Source: an uncultured Campylobacter sp. (GTDB lineage Bacteria; Campylobacterota; Campylobacteria; Campylobacterales; Campylobacteraceae). From it: 64,000 bases of DNA. The stretch lies in assembly GCF_963518785.1 (NCBI RefSeq), contig NZ_CAUQKJ010000001.1:1-64000 (forward strand), given 5' to 3'. Below, piece by piece: positions 34,784 through 43,151 of the stretch; position 1 is the first letter of the stretch; every line of letters begins with the position of its first letter. The notes below the pieces were generated by a model. That model saw only the letters and a program-made list of their open reading frames with translations, was not told the origin of the DNA and made no database searches. Both the position numbers and the translations under genes were made by a program.

Positions 34784-36374
34784 AATTTCATATCGCCTGC
34801 TGATCTTTTTGGCTGCGGTTATTTTTTCGGCGATTTTTGCCGCGCCTTCGATCTTTCAGACCGAAAAGGGAAGCAAGATAAACTTGGGTTTGGATCTGCA
34901 AGGCGGGCTTCACATGCTGCTTGAGGTTCAAAGCGACGAGGCTGTCGTCTCAAAGATCAAATCGATCGCCGCGAGCGTCAATTACGCCGCCAAGCGCGAT
35001 GATCTGCTGATGGACGGGCTAAAATTGGAAGGCGATTCGTTTGAGTTTGAAATTTTAGACGCAGACGAGGCTTCCAAATTTGATGCGATTTTGCATAGCG
35101 CCGCAAGCGGATTAGACATTCAAAAATCTGGCGAAAAATACCGCGTCACACTAACACCTGAGGAGGTCGAAGCGACTAAAAAATACGCGATCGAACAGGC
35201 CGTTGAGACTATCCGAAACCGCCTAGATCAATTCGGACTTGCGGAGCCGACGGTAGCAAAGCAGGGCGAGAGTTATATTTTGGTTGAGCTTCCGGGCGTC
35301 AAAAGTGCAGCGGATGAGCAACGCGCCAAGGATCTGATCGCCAAAGCGGCCCACTTGCAGCTTATGGCGGTGGACGACGTGCGCCAAGATCGCGCGCAGA
35401 CTATCAGTGCAGCGGATGCCAGAGCTTACGGCGACGTGATCTATCCCGACGTTAAAAATCCGAATTACAAGTATCTCATAAACGAAATTCCAGTGCTAGA
35501 CGGCGCGATGCTAGTCGATGCGAAGGTTGCTTTCGATCAGCACACCAACCAGCCGATCATAAATTTTACGCTGAATTCTCAAGGCGCTCAAATTTTTGGC
35601 GATTTTACCGGCAAAAACGTCGGTAAGCGCCTTGCGATCGTGCTTGATGGCAAGGTTTATTCCGCACCGCGCATCAACGAGCGCATCGGCGGCGGCAGCG
35701 GTCAGATCAGCGGCGGATTTAGCGTCGAGGAGGCGCACGACGTAGCGATTGCGCTTAGAAGCGGCGCGCTTTTGGCTCCTGTTAAAGTCTCAGAGACACG
35801 CAGTATCGGTCCTAGCCTAGGACAAGATAGCATCGATAAAAGTATGGCAGCGCTAAGCCTTGCAGCGGTTGCGATTTTGATCTTTATGATTTTCTACTAC
35901 GGCGTGGCGGGGCTTTTTGCTGACATCGCACTTGTGGTCAATATCTTGTTTTTGATCGCTTGTATGGCGCTATTCGGTGCAACGTTAACGCTTCCTGGAA
36001 TGGCGGGAATCGTGCTAACTATCGGAATGGCCGTGGATGCGAACGTAATCATTAATGAGCGCGTTAGAGAGGTGCTAAGGACGGGAGTTTCAATCCGCCA
36101 AAGCATAAATAAAGGCTATGAAAATGCGATGAGCGCGATCGTGGATTCAAATATCACTACGCTAATTACTTCTGCTGCGCTTTATGCTTACGGCACGGGT
36201 CCAGTGAAGGGCTTTGCCGTCACGATGAGTATCGGTATCGTAGCGTCGATGATAACGGCTATTTTAGGCACTCACGGAATGTTTGAGTTAGTAATGGATA
36301 AGATGGAAAAAAGCAAAAATACCGCGCTTTGGCTCGGTTATAAAGTAAGAGGAGGCGCAAATGCAAGTGTTTGA
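34773..36374 (+). CDS. secD: Protein translocase subunit SecD
   Basis: The 533-residue RND-type protein has the N-terminal helix, the LGLDLQGGLHMLLEV motif, a large periplasmic region, and six-helix C-terminal membrane block with GIVLTIGMAVDANVIINERVREVL, the conserved acidic segment used in proton-driven translocation. It overlaps yajC by 11 bp and secF by 14 bp, forming one operon. Confidence 0.95.
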   Translation: MSSKISYRLLIFLAAVIFSAIFAAPSIFQTEKGSKINLGLDLQGGLHMLLEVQSDEAVVSKIKSIAASVNYAAKRDDLLMDGLKLEGDSFEFEILDADEASKFDAILHSAASGLDIQKSGEKYRVTLTPEEVEATKKYAIEQAVETIRNRLDQFGLAEPTVAKQGESYILVELPGVKSAADEQRAKDLIAKAAHLQLMAVDDVRQDRAQTISAADARAYGDVIYPDVKNPNYKYLINEIPVLDGAMLVDAKVAFDQHTNQPIINFTLNSQGAQIFGDFTGKNVGKRLAIVLDGKVYSAPRINERIGGGSGQISGGFSVEEAHDVAIALRSGALLAPVKVSETRSIGPSLGQDSIDKSMAALSLAAVAILIFMIFYYGVAGLFADIALVVNILFLIACMALFGATLTLPGMAGIVLTIGMAVDANVIINERVREVLRTGVSIRQSINKGYENAMSAIVDSNITTLITSAALYAYGTGPVKGFAVTMSIGIVASMITAILGTHGMFELVMDKMEKSKNTALWLGYKVRGGANASV

Positions 36375-37329
36375 TAAGGGTAAAATTTATGATTTTATGA
36401 AATTTAGATATTTTACTTTTGCGCTTTCTGCTGTTTTAATAATAGGCTCTATTGCGCTATTTTTCATTAAGGGCATTAATTACGGTATCGATTTTAGCGG
36501 CGGTACACTCATTCAGGTTAAATACGACACCAAAGCACCACTTGATGAGATCAGAAAGCGCTTCGAAGCGGCAAATTTAGGCAATATCAACGTTACGGAA
36601 TTTGGTAGCGATCAAGAGGTCACGATTAGATATTCAGGCGCTGCGAGCGAACTGGGCGATAATCCCGCTTTAGCGGCGCAAAAAATTTTGCAAGGCAGCG
36701 GAAACTTCGACATTCGCAAGGTCGATATCGTAGGTCCTAAAGTCGGTGAAGAGCTTCGCACAAACGGAATTTTAGCGGTATGTGTGTCGTTTGCGCTTAT
36801 TTTGGTTTATATCACCCTGCGGTTTGAGTGGAGATTTGCGATTGCAGCCGTACTATCGGATCTGCACGACGTCGTAGTTGCCGTAGGTGCGATGATTTTA
36901 GCCGGCGTGGATTTCAACCTTGAAATTTTAGCTGCACTGCTAACTATAATGGGCTACTCGCTTAACGATACCATCGTTGTTTTCGATAGAATTCGAGAAG
37001 GTGTAAAAGATAGCAAATCGATTAAGCTTGATGAGGTTATAAACGAATCGATCTCTCATACGCTATCGCGCACACTGCTTACTTCGCTTACGACTCTCAT
37101 CGTCATCGTGATTTTATTCGTCTGGGGCGGCGAGATGATCCACGGCTTTAGCTTCGTGATGCTAATAGGCGTCATAGCAGGAACTTTCAGCTCCGTATTT
37201 GTAGCTGCTCCGATGCTGATTTTGTTTAAATTTAATGTCGAGAAATACCGCGCGTTTTTGGCTGAAAAACAGCGTCGTATCAAAGAGAAAGAAAAAAATC
37301 GCGCCATGTATGAAAAAGGCACGGTGTAA
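36361..37329 (+). CDS. secF: Protein translocase subunit SecF
   Basis: The 322-residue protein has the signature NYGIDFSGGTLIQVKY, the periplasmic domain, and membrane segments with GYSLNDTIVVFDRIRE. With SecD it pulls exported proteins to the periplasmic side. It begins inside the end of secD and is followed after 9 bp by the DUF6394 gene. Confidence 0.95.
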   Translation: MQVFDKGKIYDFMKFRYFTFALSAVLIIGSIALFFIKGINYGIDFSGGTLIQVKYDTKAPLDEIRKRFEAANLGNINVTEFGSDQEVTIRYSGAASELGDNPALAAQKILQGSGNFDIRKVDIVGPKVGEELRTNGILAVCVSFALILVYITLRFEWRFAIAAVLSDLHDVVVAVGAMILAGVDFNLEILAALLTIMGYSLNDTIVVFDRIREGVKDSKSIKLDEVINESISHTLSRTLLTSLTTLIVIVILFVWGGEMIHGFSFVMLIGVIAGTFSSVFVAAPMLILFKFNVEKYRAFLAEKQRRIKEKEKNRAMYEKGTV

Positions 37330-37338
37330 GGATAAAAG

Positions 37339-37680
37339 ATGAACTGGGGAAGGGTAATTTACATATTTTTTGCGCTTATGAGTATGACTACGATAGGCGG
37401 GTTTTTGTATGAGAAGAATGAAATTTTACTTTTCATAGCAACCAGCGTGAATGCAGTCTCGACGCTTTTGAAAGTAGGCGTGCGAAATATGCTAGCAGCT
37501 GAGCTTTTTGCAAGCTCGCTCGTCGCGGATCTGCATCTCATACCGGCGTTCGTTTTGATTGTAGTAGCGCCGGGAGATCTGTCGATTGTGACCTCGCTTG
37601 CGATCGGCGCGCTACTTGCAAACTTTTTCTCGCTAATTTTAATAGCGATTGAGTCGGCAAAAACCAAAGACGAATTCTAG
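37339..37680 (+). CDS. DUF6394-type small membrane protein
   Basis: This 113-residue protein with three or four helices (MNWGRVIYIFFALMSMTTIGGFLY; SLAIGALLANFFSLILIAIES) is conserved in Campylobacterota between secF and leuS. I recognise it as the uncharacterised DUF6394 group from its sequence and place. No function is known; linkage to SecDF suggests a membrane-biogenesis role, which is inference. AAGGATAAAAG precedes the ATG. Confidence 0.8.
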   Translation: MNWGRVIYIFFALMSMTTIGGFLYEKNEILLFIATSVNAVSTLLKVGVRNMLAAELFASSLVADLHLIPAFVLIVVAPGDLSIVTSLAIGALLANFFSLILIAIESAKTKDEF

Positions 37681-37689
37681 GAGCGCAAA

Positions 37690-40137
37690 ATGCCTTACGA
37701 TAGTAAAAGTATTGAGCTTAAATGGCAGAAAATTTGGGACGAAGAGGGAGTTTTCGAGCCTAAGGACGATTATAGCCTGCCTAAAAAATATATCCTTTCG
37801 ATGTTTCCCTACCCAAGCGGCCGCATCCACATGGGGCACGTGCGAAACTACAGCATCGGCGACGCGCTGAGCCGCTATTATAGGCTGCGTGGATACAACG
37901 TGCTTCAGCCTATCGGTTTTGACAGCTTCGGTATGCCCGCGGAAAATGCGGCGATCAAACACGGCATTCACCCTAAAACTTGGACTTACGAAAATATCGA
38001 TTATATGAAAAATGAGCTGCACCGCCTGGGCTTTAGCTTTTCGGCTCGTCGCATGCTTGCTACCTCCGATCCGCTTTATACGCGCTGGGAGCAGGAATTT
38101 TTCATCAAACTTTTTGAAAAAGGGCTCATCTACAGAAAAAGCGCCGTGGTAAATTGGTGCGAGCACGATCAGACGGTGCTTGCCAACGAGCAGGTCGAGG
38201 AGGGCAGGTGTTGGCGCTGCGGCAACGAGGTCGTGCAAAAGCAGATGCCTGGCTACTACCTAAAAATCACCGCCTACGCGCAGGAGCTTTTGGATTGCCT
38301 AAAACAGCTTGAGGGCAAGTGGCCCGCTCAGGTGCTTACGATGCAGGAAAACTGGATCGGGCGCAGCGAGGGTTTGGAATTTAGCTTTAAATTTGACGAG
38401 CAAAGCAGCGCCAAGCTTGGTGGCATCGAGGGCTTTAAGGTCTTTACGACGCGCCCCGATACGATTTATGGCATGAGCTATGCGGCGGTCGCGCCCGAGC
38501 ACGAGGTCGTAAAGAGACTTTTGGATAATAATTTACTCGGCGCCGAAGCTGCGGCGAAGGTGAGAGAAATTTTAAATCAAAGCCCGCGTGAGCGTCAAGC
38601 AAGCGATAAAGACGGCGTGAGCCTCGGAATCAGCGTACTTCATCCGCTAAGCGGCAAAAAAATCCCCGTTTGGACTGCAAATTTCGTCCTAGCAGAATAC
38701 GGCGGCGGTGCGGTAATGGCTGTGCCTGCGCACGATGAAAGAGATTTCGAGTTTGCAAAGAAATTTAACCTGCCGATCGTTCAAAGCATCACTTCTAAAA
38801 GCGGTGATTACGACGCTAGCAAAGCTTACGTCGAGAGCGGAGTTTTGGTAAATTCCGCGGAATTTAGCGGCATGGATAGCGAGAAGGCAAAAGGCGCCGT
38901 TATCTCAAAATTTGAGGAGCTAGGGCTCGGACGCCGCGTGGTAAATTTTAAACTGCGCGATTGGGGAGTGAGTCGCCAACGCTACTGGGGCGCGCCGATC
39001 CCGATGATCCACTGCCCAAAATGCGGGCTGGTAAGCGAAGAAATTTCAAATTTGCCCGTAGAGCTTCCGCAGGATATTAAGATCACCGGCAAGGGTAATC
39101 CACTCGATACGCATCCTAGCTGGAAGTTTTGCAAATGCCCTAAATGCGGCGGCAACGGAGTGCGCGAGACCGACACGCTCGATACCTTTTTTGAAAGCTC
39201 GTGGTATTTCGCGCGCTACGCAAGCGACGAGCGGACGTGGCGGCAGCGGGCGTTTGACGAGCAAAGCGTGAATTACTGGATGAACGTCGATCAGTATATT
39301 GGCGGCATCGAGCACGCGATTTTGCACCTTTTATATGCGAGATTTTTCCAAAAGGCTCTTCGCGACATAGGCTATCTGCGCGATAGCGAGCCGTTTGAGC
39401 GGCTGCTAACTCAGGGTATGGTGCTAAAAGATGGCGCAAAGATGAGTAAAAGCAAGGGAAATACCGTCGATCCCGATGATATTATCGAGAGATACGGCGC
39501 CGATACGGCGAGACTTTTTATACTTTTTGCCGCACCGCCGCAAAAGGAGCTTGAGTGGAACGACAGCGCGGTAGAGGGCGCGTATAAATTTTTAAGTCGC
39601 CTCTACGATCGCGCCGAAAATGCCTACGCTACTGATAAAATTCCACAAATCGACCACGCCACTTTAAATAAAGAGGAAAAATACGCCCGCCTCAAAGTTT
39701 ACGAGGCGCTTAAGAAGTCGCAGCAGGTTTATGAGAGCAGCTTTGCTTTCAATACCCTAATCGCCGCGTGTATGGAGGCGCTAAATGCGCTAAACGCGCA
39801 GAGTAACAAAGACGTATTTACCGAGGGCTACTTCGTGATCTTGTGCCTGCTCGAGCCTATCGTGCCGCACATCTGCGCCGAGCTTAGCGAGCGGCTGTTT
39901 AAAAGACGAAATTTCGGCGAGCTGCGAGTTTGCGAAGAGGTATTCGAGAGCGATACTATCAAGCTTGCCGTCACGATTAACGGCAAAAAGCGCGCCGAGT
40001 TTGAAGCGGGTGCGAGCCTAAGCGAGGGCGAAATTTTAAGCCTTGCAAAGCAAAACTGCGCCAAATGGCTAGAGGGCAAGAGCATTATAAAAGAAATTTA
40101 TGTCAAAAACAAGCTCGTAAATTTGGTGATAAAGTAG
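37690..40137 (+). CDS. leuS: Leucyl-tRNA synthetase
   Basis: The 815-residue class I synthetase has the HIGH motif in MFPYPSGRIHMGHVRNY, an editing (CP1) domain with TTRPDTIYG and AVPAHDERDFEF, cysteine pairs at CPKCG, and the KMSKS loop in GAKMSKSKGNTVDPDD. It charges tRNA-Leu. AGGAGCGCAAA gives a good ribosome site. Many Glu-Ile-Leu stretches use GAA-ATT-TTA while other isoleucines mostly use ATC. Confidence 0.97.
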   Translation: MPYDSKSIELKWQKIWDEEGVFEPKDDYSLPKKYILSMFPYPSGRIHMGHVRNYSIGDALSRYYRLRGYNVLQPIGFDSFGMPAENAAIKHGIHPKTWTYENIDYMKNELHRLGFSFSARRMLATSDPLYTRWEQEFFIKLFEKGLIYRKSAVVNWCEHDQTVLANEQVEEGRCWRCGNEVVQKQMPGYYLKITAYAQELLDCLKQLEGKWPAQVLTMQENWIGRSEGLEFSFKFDEQSSAKLGGIEGFKVFTTRPDTIYGMSYAAVAPEHEVVKRLLDNNLLGAEAAAKVREILNQSPRERQASDKDGVSLGISVLHPLSGKKIPVWTANFVLAEYGGGAVMAVPAHDERDFEFAKKFNLPIVQSITSKSGDYDASKAYVESGVLVNSAEFSGMDSEKAKGAVISKFEELGLGRRVVNFKLRDWGVSRQRYWGAPIPMIHCPKCGLVSEEISNLPVELPQDIKITGKGNPLDTHPSWKFCKCPKCGGNGVRETDTLDTFFESSWYFARYASDERTWRQRAFDEQSVNYWMNVDQYIGGIEHAILHLLYARFFQKALRDIGYLRDSEPFERLLTQGMVLKDGAKMSKSKGNTVDPDDIIERYGADTARLFILFAAPPQKELEWNDSAVEGAYKFLSRLYDRAENAYATDKIPQIDHATLNKEEKYARLKVYEALKKSQQVYESSFAFNTLIAACMEALNALNAQSNKDVFTEGYFVILCLLEPIVPHICAELSERLFKRRNFGELRVCEEVFESDTIKLAVTINGKKRAEFEAGASLSEGEILSLAKQNCAKWLEGKSIIKEIYVKNKLVNLVIK

Positions 40138-40143
40138 GCGAAG

Positions 40144-40683
40144 ATGAGAAGAGTTTTAACCGTTTTTTGTTTGATTTTTTTAATCGGCTGCGGCTACAAG
40201 CCCGTTTCGAGGATCGCGAAAGAGACGATGAGTGGAAGCGTATTTGTGGATGTGATGATGAGCAAGACTGATCCGCAAAACACCGTCGCGATCAAAGACG
40301 CGATCAGGCAGGGCATGCTCCAGCGCCTAGGGATGAGCCTTTCGGATAAAAACTCGGCGCAGACGATCGTAGTAGCGAGCATAAAAAGCCTAAGCTTTAG
40401 CGAGCTTTCATACGATCAGTTCGGCTACGTCACTAGCTACCGCGCAAATCTCATCGTAAATTTTAGCACCAAGCTTAAAAACGGAGAGGTTTTCAGCAAG
40501 GATTGCGTGGGCGATTACGATTTTAAAGTTAGCCGCCTAGTCAAAAATAGCTACGATACTAGCTCGATCATTAGCGATAAGGACCGCTACAAGGCGATCG
40601 AAAATGCCTCCGCGCAGGCGTTTGACGAGTTTATTTCGGCGCTTGCGATTAGGGGATTCAGACTTGAGCGGGCGCAGCATTAA
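40144..40683 (+). CDS. lptE: LPS-assembly lipoprotein LptE
   Basis: A lipoprotein signal (FCLIFLIGCGYKP, lipid cysteine near residue 19) precedes a small LptE-like domain of about 160 residues. LptE plugs the LptD barrel and helps insert lipooligosaccharide into the outer membrane. Primary sequence is poorly conserved. The call rests on the lipobox, length, and the leuS-lptE-folC order known in Campylobacter (Cj1090c as I recall). It overlaps the folC start by 20 bp. Confidence 0.8.
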   Translation: MRRVLTVFCLIFLIGCGYKPVSRIAKETMSGSVFVDVMMSKTDPQNTVAIKDAIRQGMLQRLGMSLSDKNSAQTIVVASIKSLSFSELSYDQFGYVTSYRANLIVNFSTKLKNGEVFSKDCVGDYDFKVSRLVKNSYDTSSIISDKDRYKAIENASAQAFDEFISALAIRGFRLERAQH

Positions 40684-42265
40684 AGAATTTTTGCAAAATC
40701 GCCCGATTTATTACAAAAAAATCGACTATGAGCGCTTCCCACGGGCATATGCCGCCATTAAAGATAAAATTCCGCTCAAAAACGTCATTCAGATCATCGG
40801 CACCAATGGCAAGGGCAGCACCGGGCGATTTTTGGCTAATGCGATCGCCGCAGCGGGCTTTAGCGTCGGGCACTACACCAGCCCGCATGTTTTTAGGCTC
40901 AACGAGCGCATCTATCTAGGCGGACGCATCGCGCAAAGCCCTGTTTTTGCGTTAAATTCAGGCGCTTCAAATTTTAAAAACGAGCAAAATTCCGCTTCGG
41001 CATCAAATTTTACGGAAAAACAAAATTCCGCAAAGATGCAAAATTTTGCGAACAGAGAAAATTCCGCCTCTAAAATTTCTATTTCTAATTTGCAAAATTC
41101 CGCCACTCAGAATTCGCACGGCGAGCAGAATTCTGCCCTGCAAAGCTTCGTTTCTACCACACGAAATTTTTGTAGCGAGCAGAATTTTATCGCGCAAAAT
41201 TCCATCGATACGCAAAATTCTGCTTCTACACAAAATTCATGGAATTCTCAAGATCTCAAATCGCCGTCTGAGCAAAATTACAATTTCTCGCCGGAGCAAA
41301 ATTTTAAATCCGCTCAAAGCTCGCTTCCCATTTCGCTAGGTCGTGATGCTACGGATGAGGAGCTAGATTTTGCGCATGAGTTTTTGCAAGAGAGCTTGCC
41401 CGCGGAGTTTAAAGATAGCCTGTCGTATTTCGAGTATCTCACTCTTGCGGCGGCAGTGCTTTTTAGGGATTGCGATTACTGCGTGATCGAGGCCGGGATG
41501 GGCGGCGAGTTTGACGCTACGTCGAGCTTCGGGCGCATGCTGTCGCTTTTTACACCGATCGGCACCGATCATTTGGGCATGCTAGGACAAAATCTAGAGC
41601 AGATCGCCCACACCAAGCTCATTACGATGGATAAAGAGGCGATTTTAAGCGATGAGATGAGCGAGGTTCCGCTTCGTATCGCGCGGCAGATCGCAGAGCA
41701 AAAAGGAACTCATTTGAGGTTTGCAGCAGAGCTTTTAAGCAAGAGCGAGCAAGCGCAGATCGCGGAGTTTTGCGCACGCAATAATCTACCTAAATTTCAA
41801 ATTTCAAATTTAGCTCTAGCGCTTGCTGCGATGAAATTTTTAAATTTGAAATTTGAAATTTCGCAGCTACCGCCTCTAAATTTACGCGGCAGGATGGAAG
41901 TTTTGGCGCCAAATTTACGCGTGGATGTAGGGCACAACGAGCTTGCGGCACAGCAAGTAGCCCGCGAAATTACCGAAATCTACGGGGGCAGAAAGATCGT
42001 GCTGATTTACAACGCTTTTGCCGATAAGGACGTAGCTGCGGTGCTGCGAGCTTTAGCACCCGTGGTAGAGCGCGTGGAGATCTTTAGCTACGAGGTTGCG
42101 GATCGCGAAATGGCAGCAGAGGCGATAACCCGCGCGCTTGACGCACTTAAAATTCCGCATTCGCCGTTTTGCGGCGAGCTTAAAGTGGACGAGGAGTATT
42201 TGGTTTTCGGCTCGTTTCATTTGGTAGAAAATTTTATTTTATGGCTTGAGGCGCGCCGTGGCTAA
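40664..42265 (+). CDS. folC: Folylpolyglutamate/dihydrofolate synthase with a low-complexity insertion
   Basis: I start it at the TTG at 40664 (MSGRSIKEFLQNRP) because AGGGGA lies seven bases upstream; the longer frame from 40604 has none. The Mur-ligase-fold protein has the P-loop IGTNGKGSTGRFLANA, then TSPHVFRLNERI, the CVIEAGMGGEFDAT block and SLFTPIGTDHLGMLG. It joins glutamates to folate and may also make dihydrofolate. About residues 95-224 are an insertion of Gln-Asn-Ser and Asn-Phe units with no counterpart in the roughly 400-residue family, placed in a loop before the helix DEELDFAHEFLQE. The frame is intact. Confidence 0.9.
   Translation: MSGRSIKEFLQNRPIYYKKIDYERFPRAYAAIKDKIPLKNVIQIIGTNGKGSTGRFLANAIAAAGFSVGHYTSPHVFRLNERIYLGGRIAQSPVFALNSGASNFKNEQNSASASNFTEKQNSAKMQNFANRENSASKISISNLQNSATQNSHGEQNSALQSFVSTTRNFCSEQNFIAQNSIDTQNSASTQNSWNSQDLKSPSEQNYNFSPEQNFKSAQSSLPISLGRDATDEELDFAHEFLQESLPAEFKDSLSYFEYLTLAAAVLFRDCDYCVIEAGMGGEFDATSSFGRMLSLFTPIGTDHLGMLGQNLEQIAHTKLITMDKEAILSDEMSEVPLRIARQIAEQKGTHLRFAAELLSKSEQAQIAEFCARNNLPKFQISNLALALAAMKFLNLKFEISQLPPLNLRGRMEVLAPNLRVDVGHNELAAQQVAREITEIYGGRKIVLIYNAFADKDVAAVLRALAPVVERVEIFSYEVADREMAAEAITRALDALKIPHSPFCGELKVDEEYLVFGSFHLVENFILWLEARRG
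40950..41312. repeat. RAATTY array inside folC
   Basis: About 18 RAATTY words fall in about 360 bp, in all forms (AAATTC, AAATTT, GAATTC, GAATTT). The codon phase differs from the rluD array, so the same DNA word reads Gln-Asn-Ser, Asn-Phe and Lys-Ile-Ser here. Confidence 0.85.
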
Positions 42266-43151
42266 AACTAAACTTACCCTAAGCGATCACTTTGGCACCA
42301 AGACGCTGTATTTCGGCGAAAATTTTAGATTTCAGCTTAAAATTTTATCCGCGTTTTTTATAATTTTTCTGCTTGTTTTGTTTTTTGCGATATTTAAACT
42401 CGCGAGTGACCGTTCAAATTTAAAGGAGCTAAACAAAACCCTATACGCCGAAAATCTCGCGCTAAAAGAGCAAAATATCGCGCTTGAGAGCAAAAACGAG
42501 GAGGTGCTTGCCAAGCTTGACGGACGCGAAGACGATGGAGGTGGGCTGGATAGTGATATCCAGGTAATGCTTGCGATGAATGAGATGAAAAAGGAGCGCA
42601 AAAAGGGCTCCGGCGCGCATATCGCAGCTAGCGAAAAAACGGCGAGCGCGATTCTTAGCGCTGTGCCTAATGGACTTCCGATGCAGTATCGCGGCGTAAC
42701 TAGCCCTTTTGGGATGCGTACTCATCCAATCAGCGGCGTTATGAGGATGCACCACGGCATCGACTTGCGAGCGAGCGAGGGCACTCCGGTGTTTGCGACG
42801 GCAGAGGGCTTCGTGCAGTTTGCAGGCAGCAGTGGCAGCGGATATGGAATTTTAGTGATTTTATCGCACAATTACGGCTTTGAGACCCGCTACGGCCACC
42901 TTAGCTCCGCGGTCGTAACGCCCGGTTCTTGGGTTAAAAAGGGTGATCTTATCGGCTATAGCGGCAACACCGGCTACAGCACCGGTCCACACCTGCATTA
43001 CGAAGTTAGGTTTTTGGCTCAAAGCGTTGATCCTGCAAATTTTATGAGCTGGAACGCGCAGAATTTCAAAAATATCTCGACCTTGGAGCCTAACGTATCG
43101 TGGCAGGAGATCGCAAATGTCGTGCAGCACCAGATCGAAAGGTTTAAATAA
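42258..43151 (+). CDS. M23 family peptidoglycan endopeptidase, membrane-anchored
   Basis: The start is taken as the GTG at 42258, which overlaps the folC stop and has GAGG upstream. A helix (FFIIFLLVLFFAIFKLA) and a coiled coil lead to a LytM/M23 domain with a full zinc site: HHGIDL, then HLHYEV near the end, and GFETRYGHLS between. It should cut peptide cross-links in the periplasm. In C. jejuni the gene in this place (Cj1087c) is, as I recall, the cell-shape endopeptidase Pgp3. In contrast to the EnvC-like protein at 15615-16997, its active-site residues are all present. Confidence 0.87.
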   Translation: MAKTKLTLSDHFGTKTLYFGENFRFQLKILSAFFIIFLLVLFFAIFKLASDRSNLKELNKTLYAENLALKEQNIALESKNEEVLAKLDGREDDGGGLDSDIQVMLAMNEMKKERKKGSGAHIAASEKTASAILSAVPNGLPMQYRGVTSPFGMRTHPISGVMRMHHGIDLRASEGTPVFATAEGFVQFAGSSGSGYGILVILSHNYGFETRYGHLSSAVVTPGSWVKKGDLIGYSGNTGYSTGPHLHYEVRFLAQSVDPANFMSWNAQNFKNISTLEPNVSWQEIANVVQHQIERFK

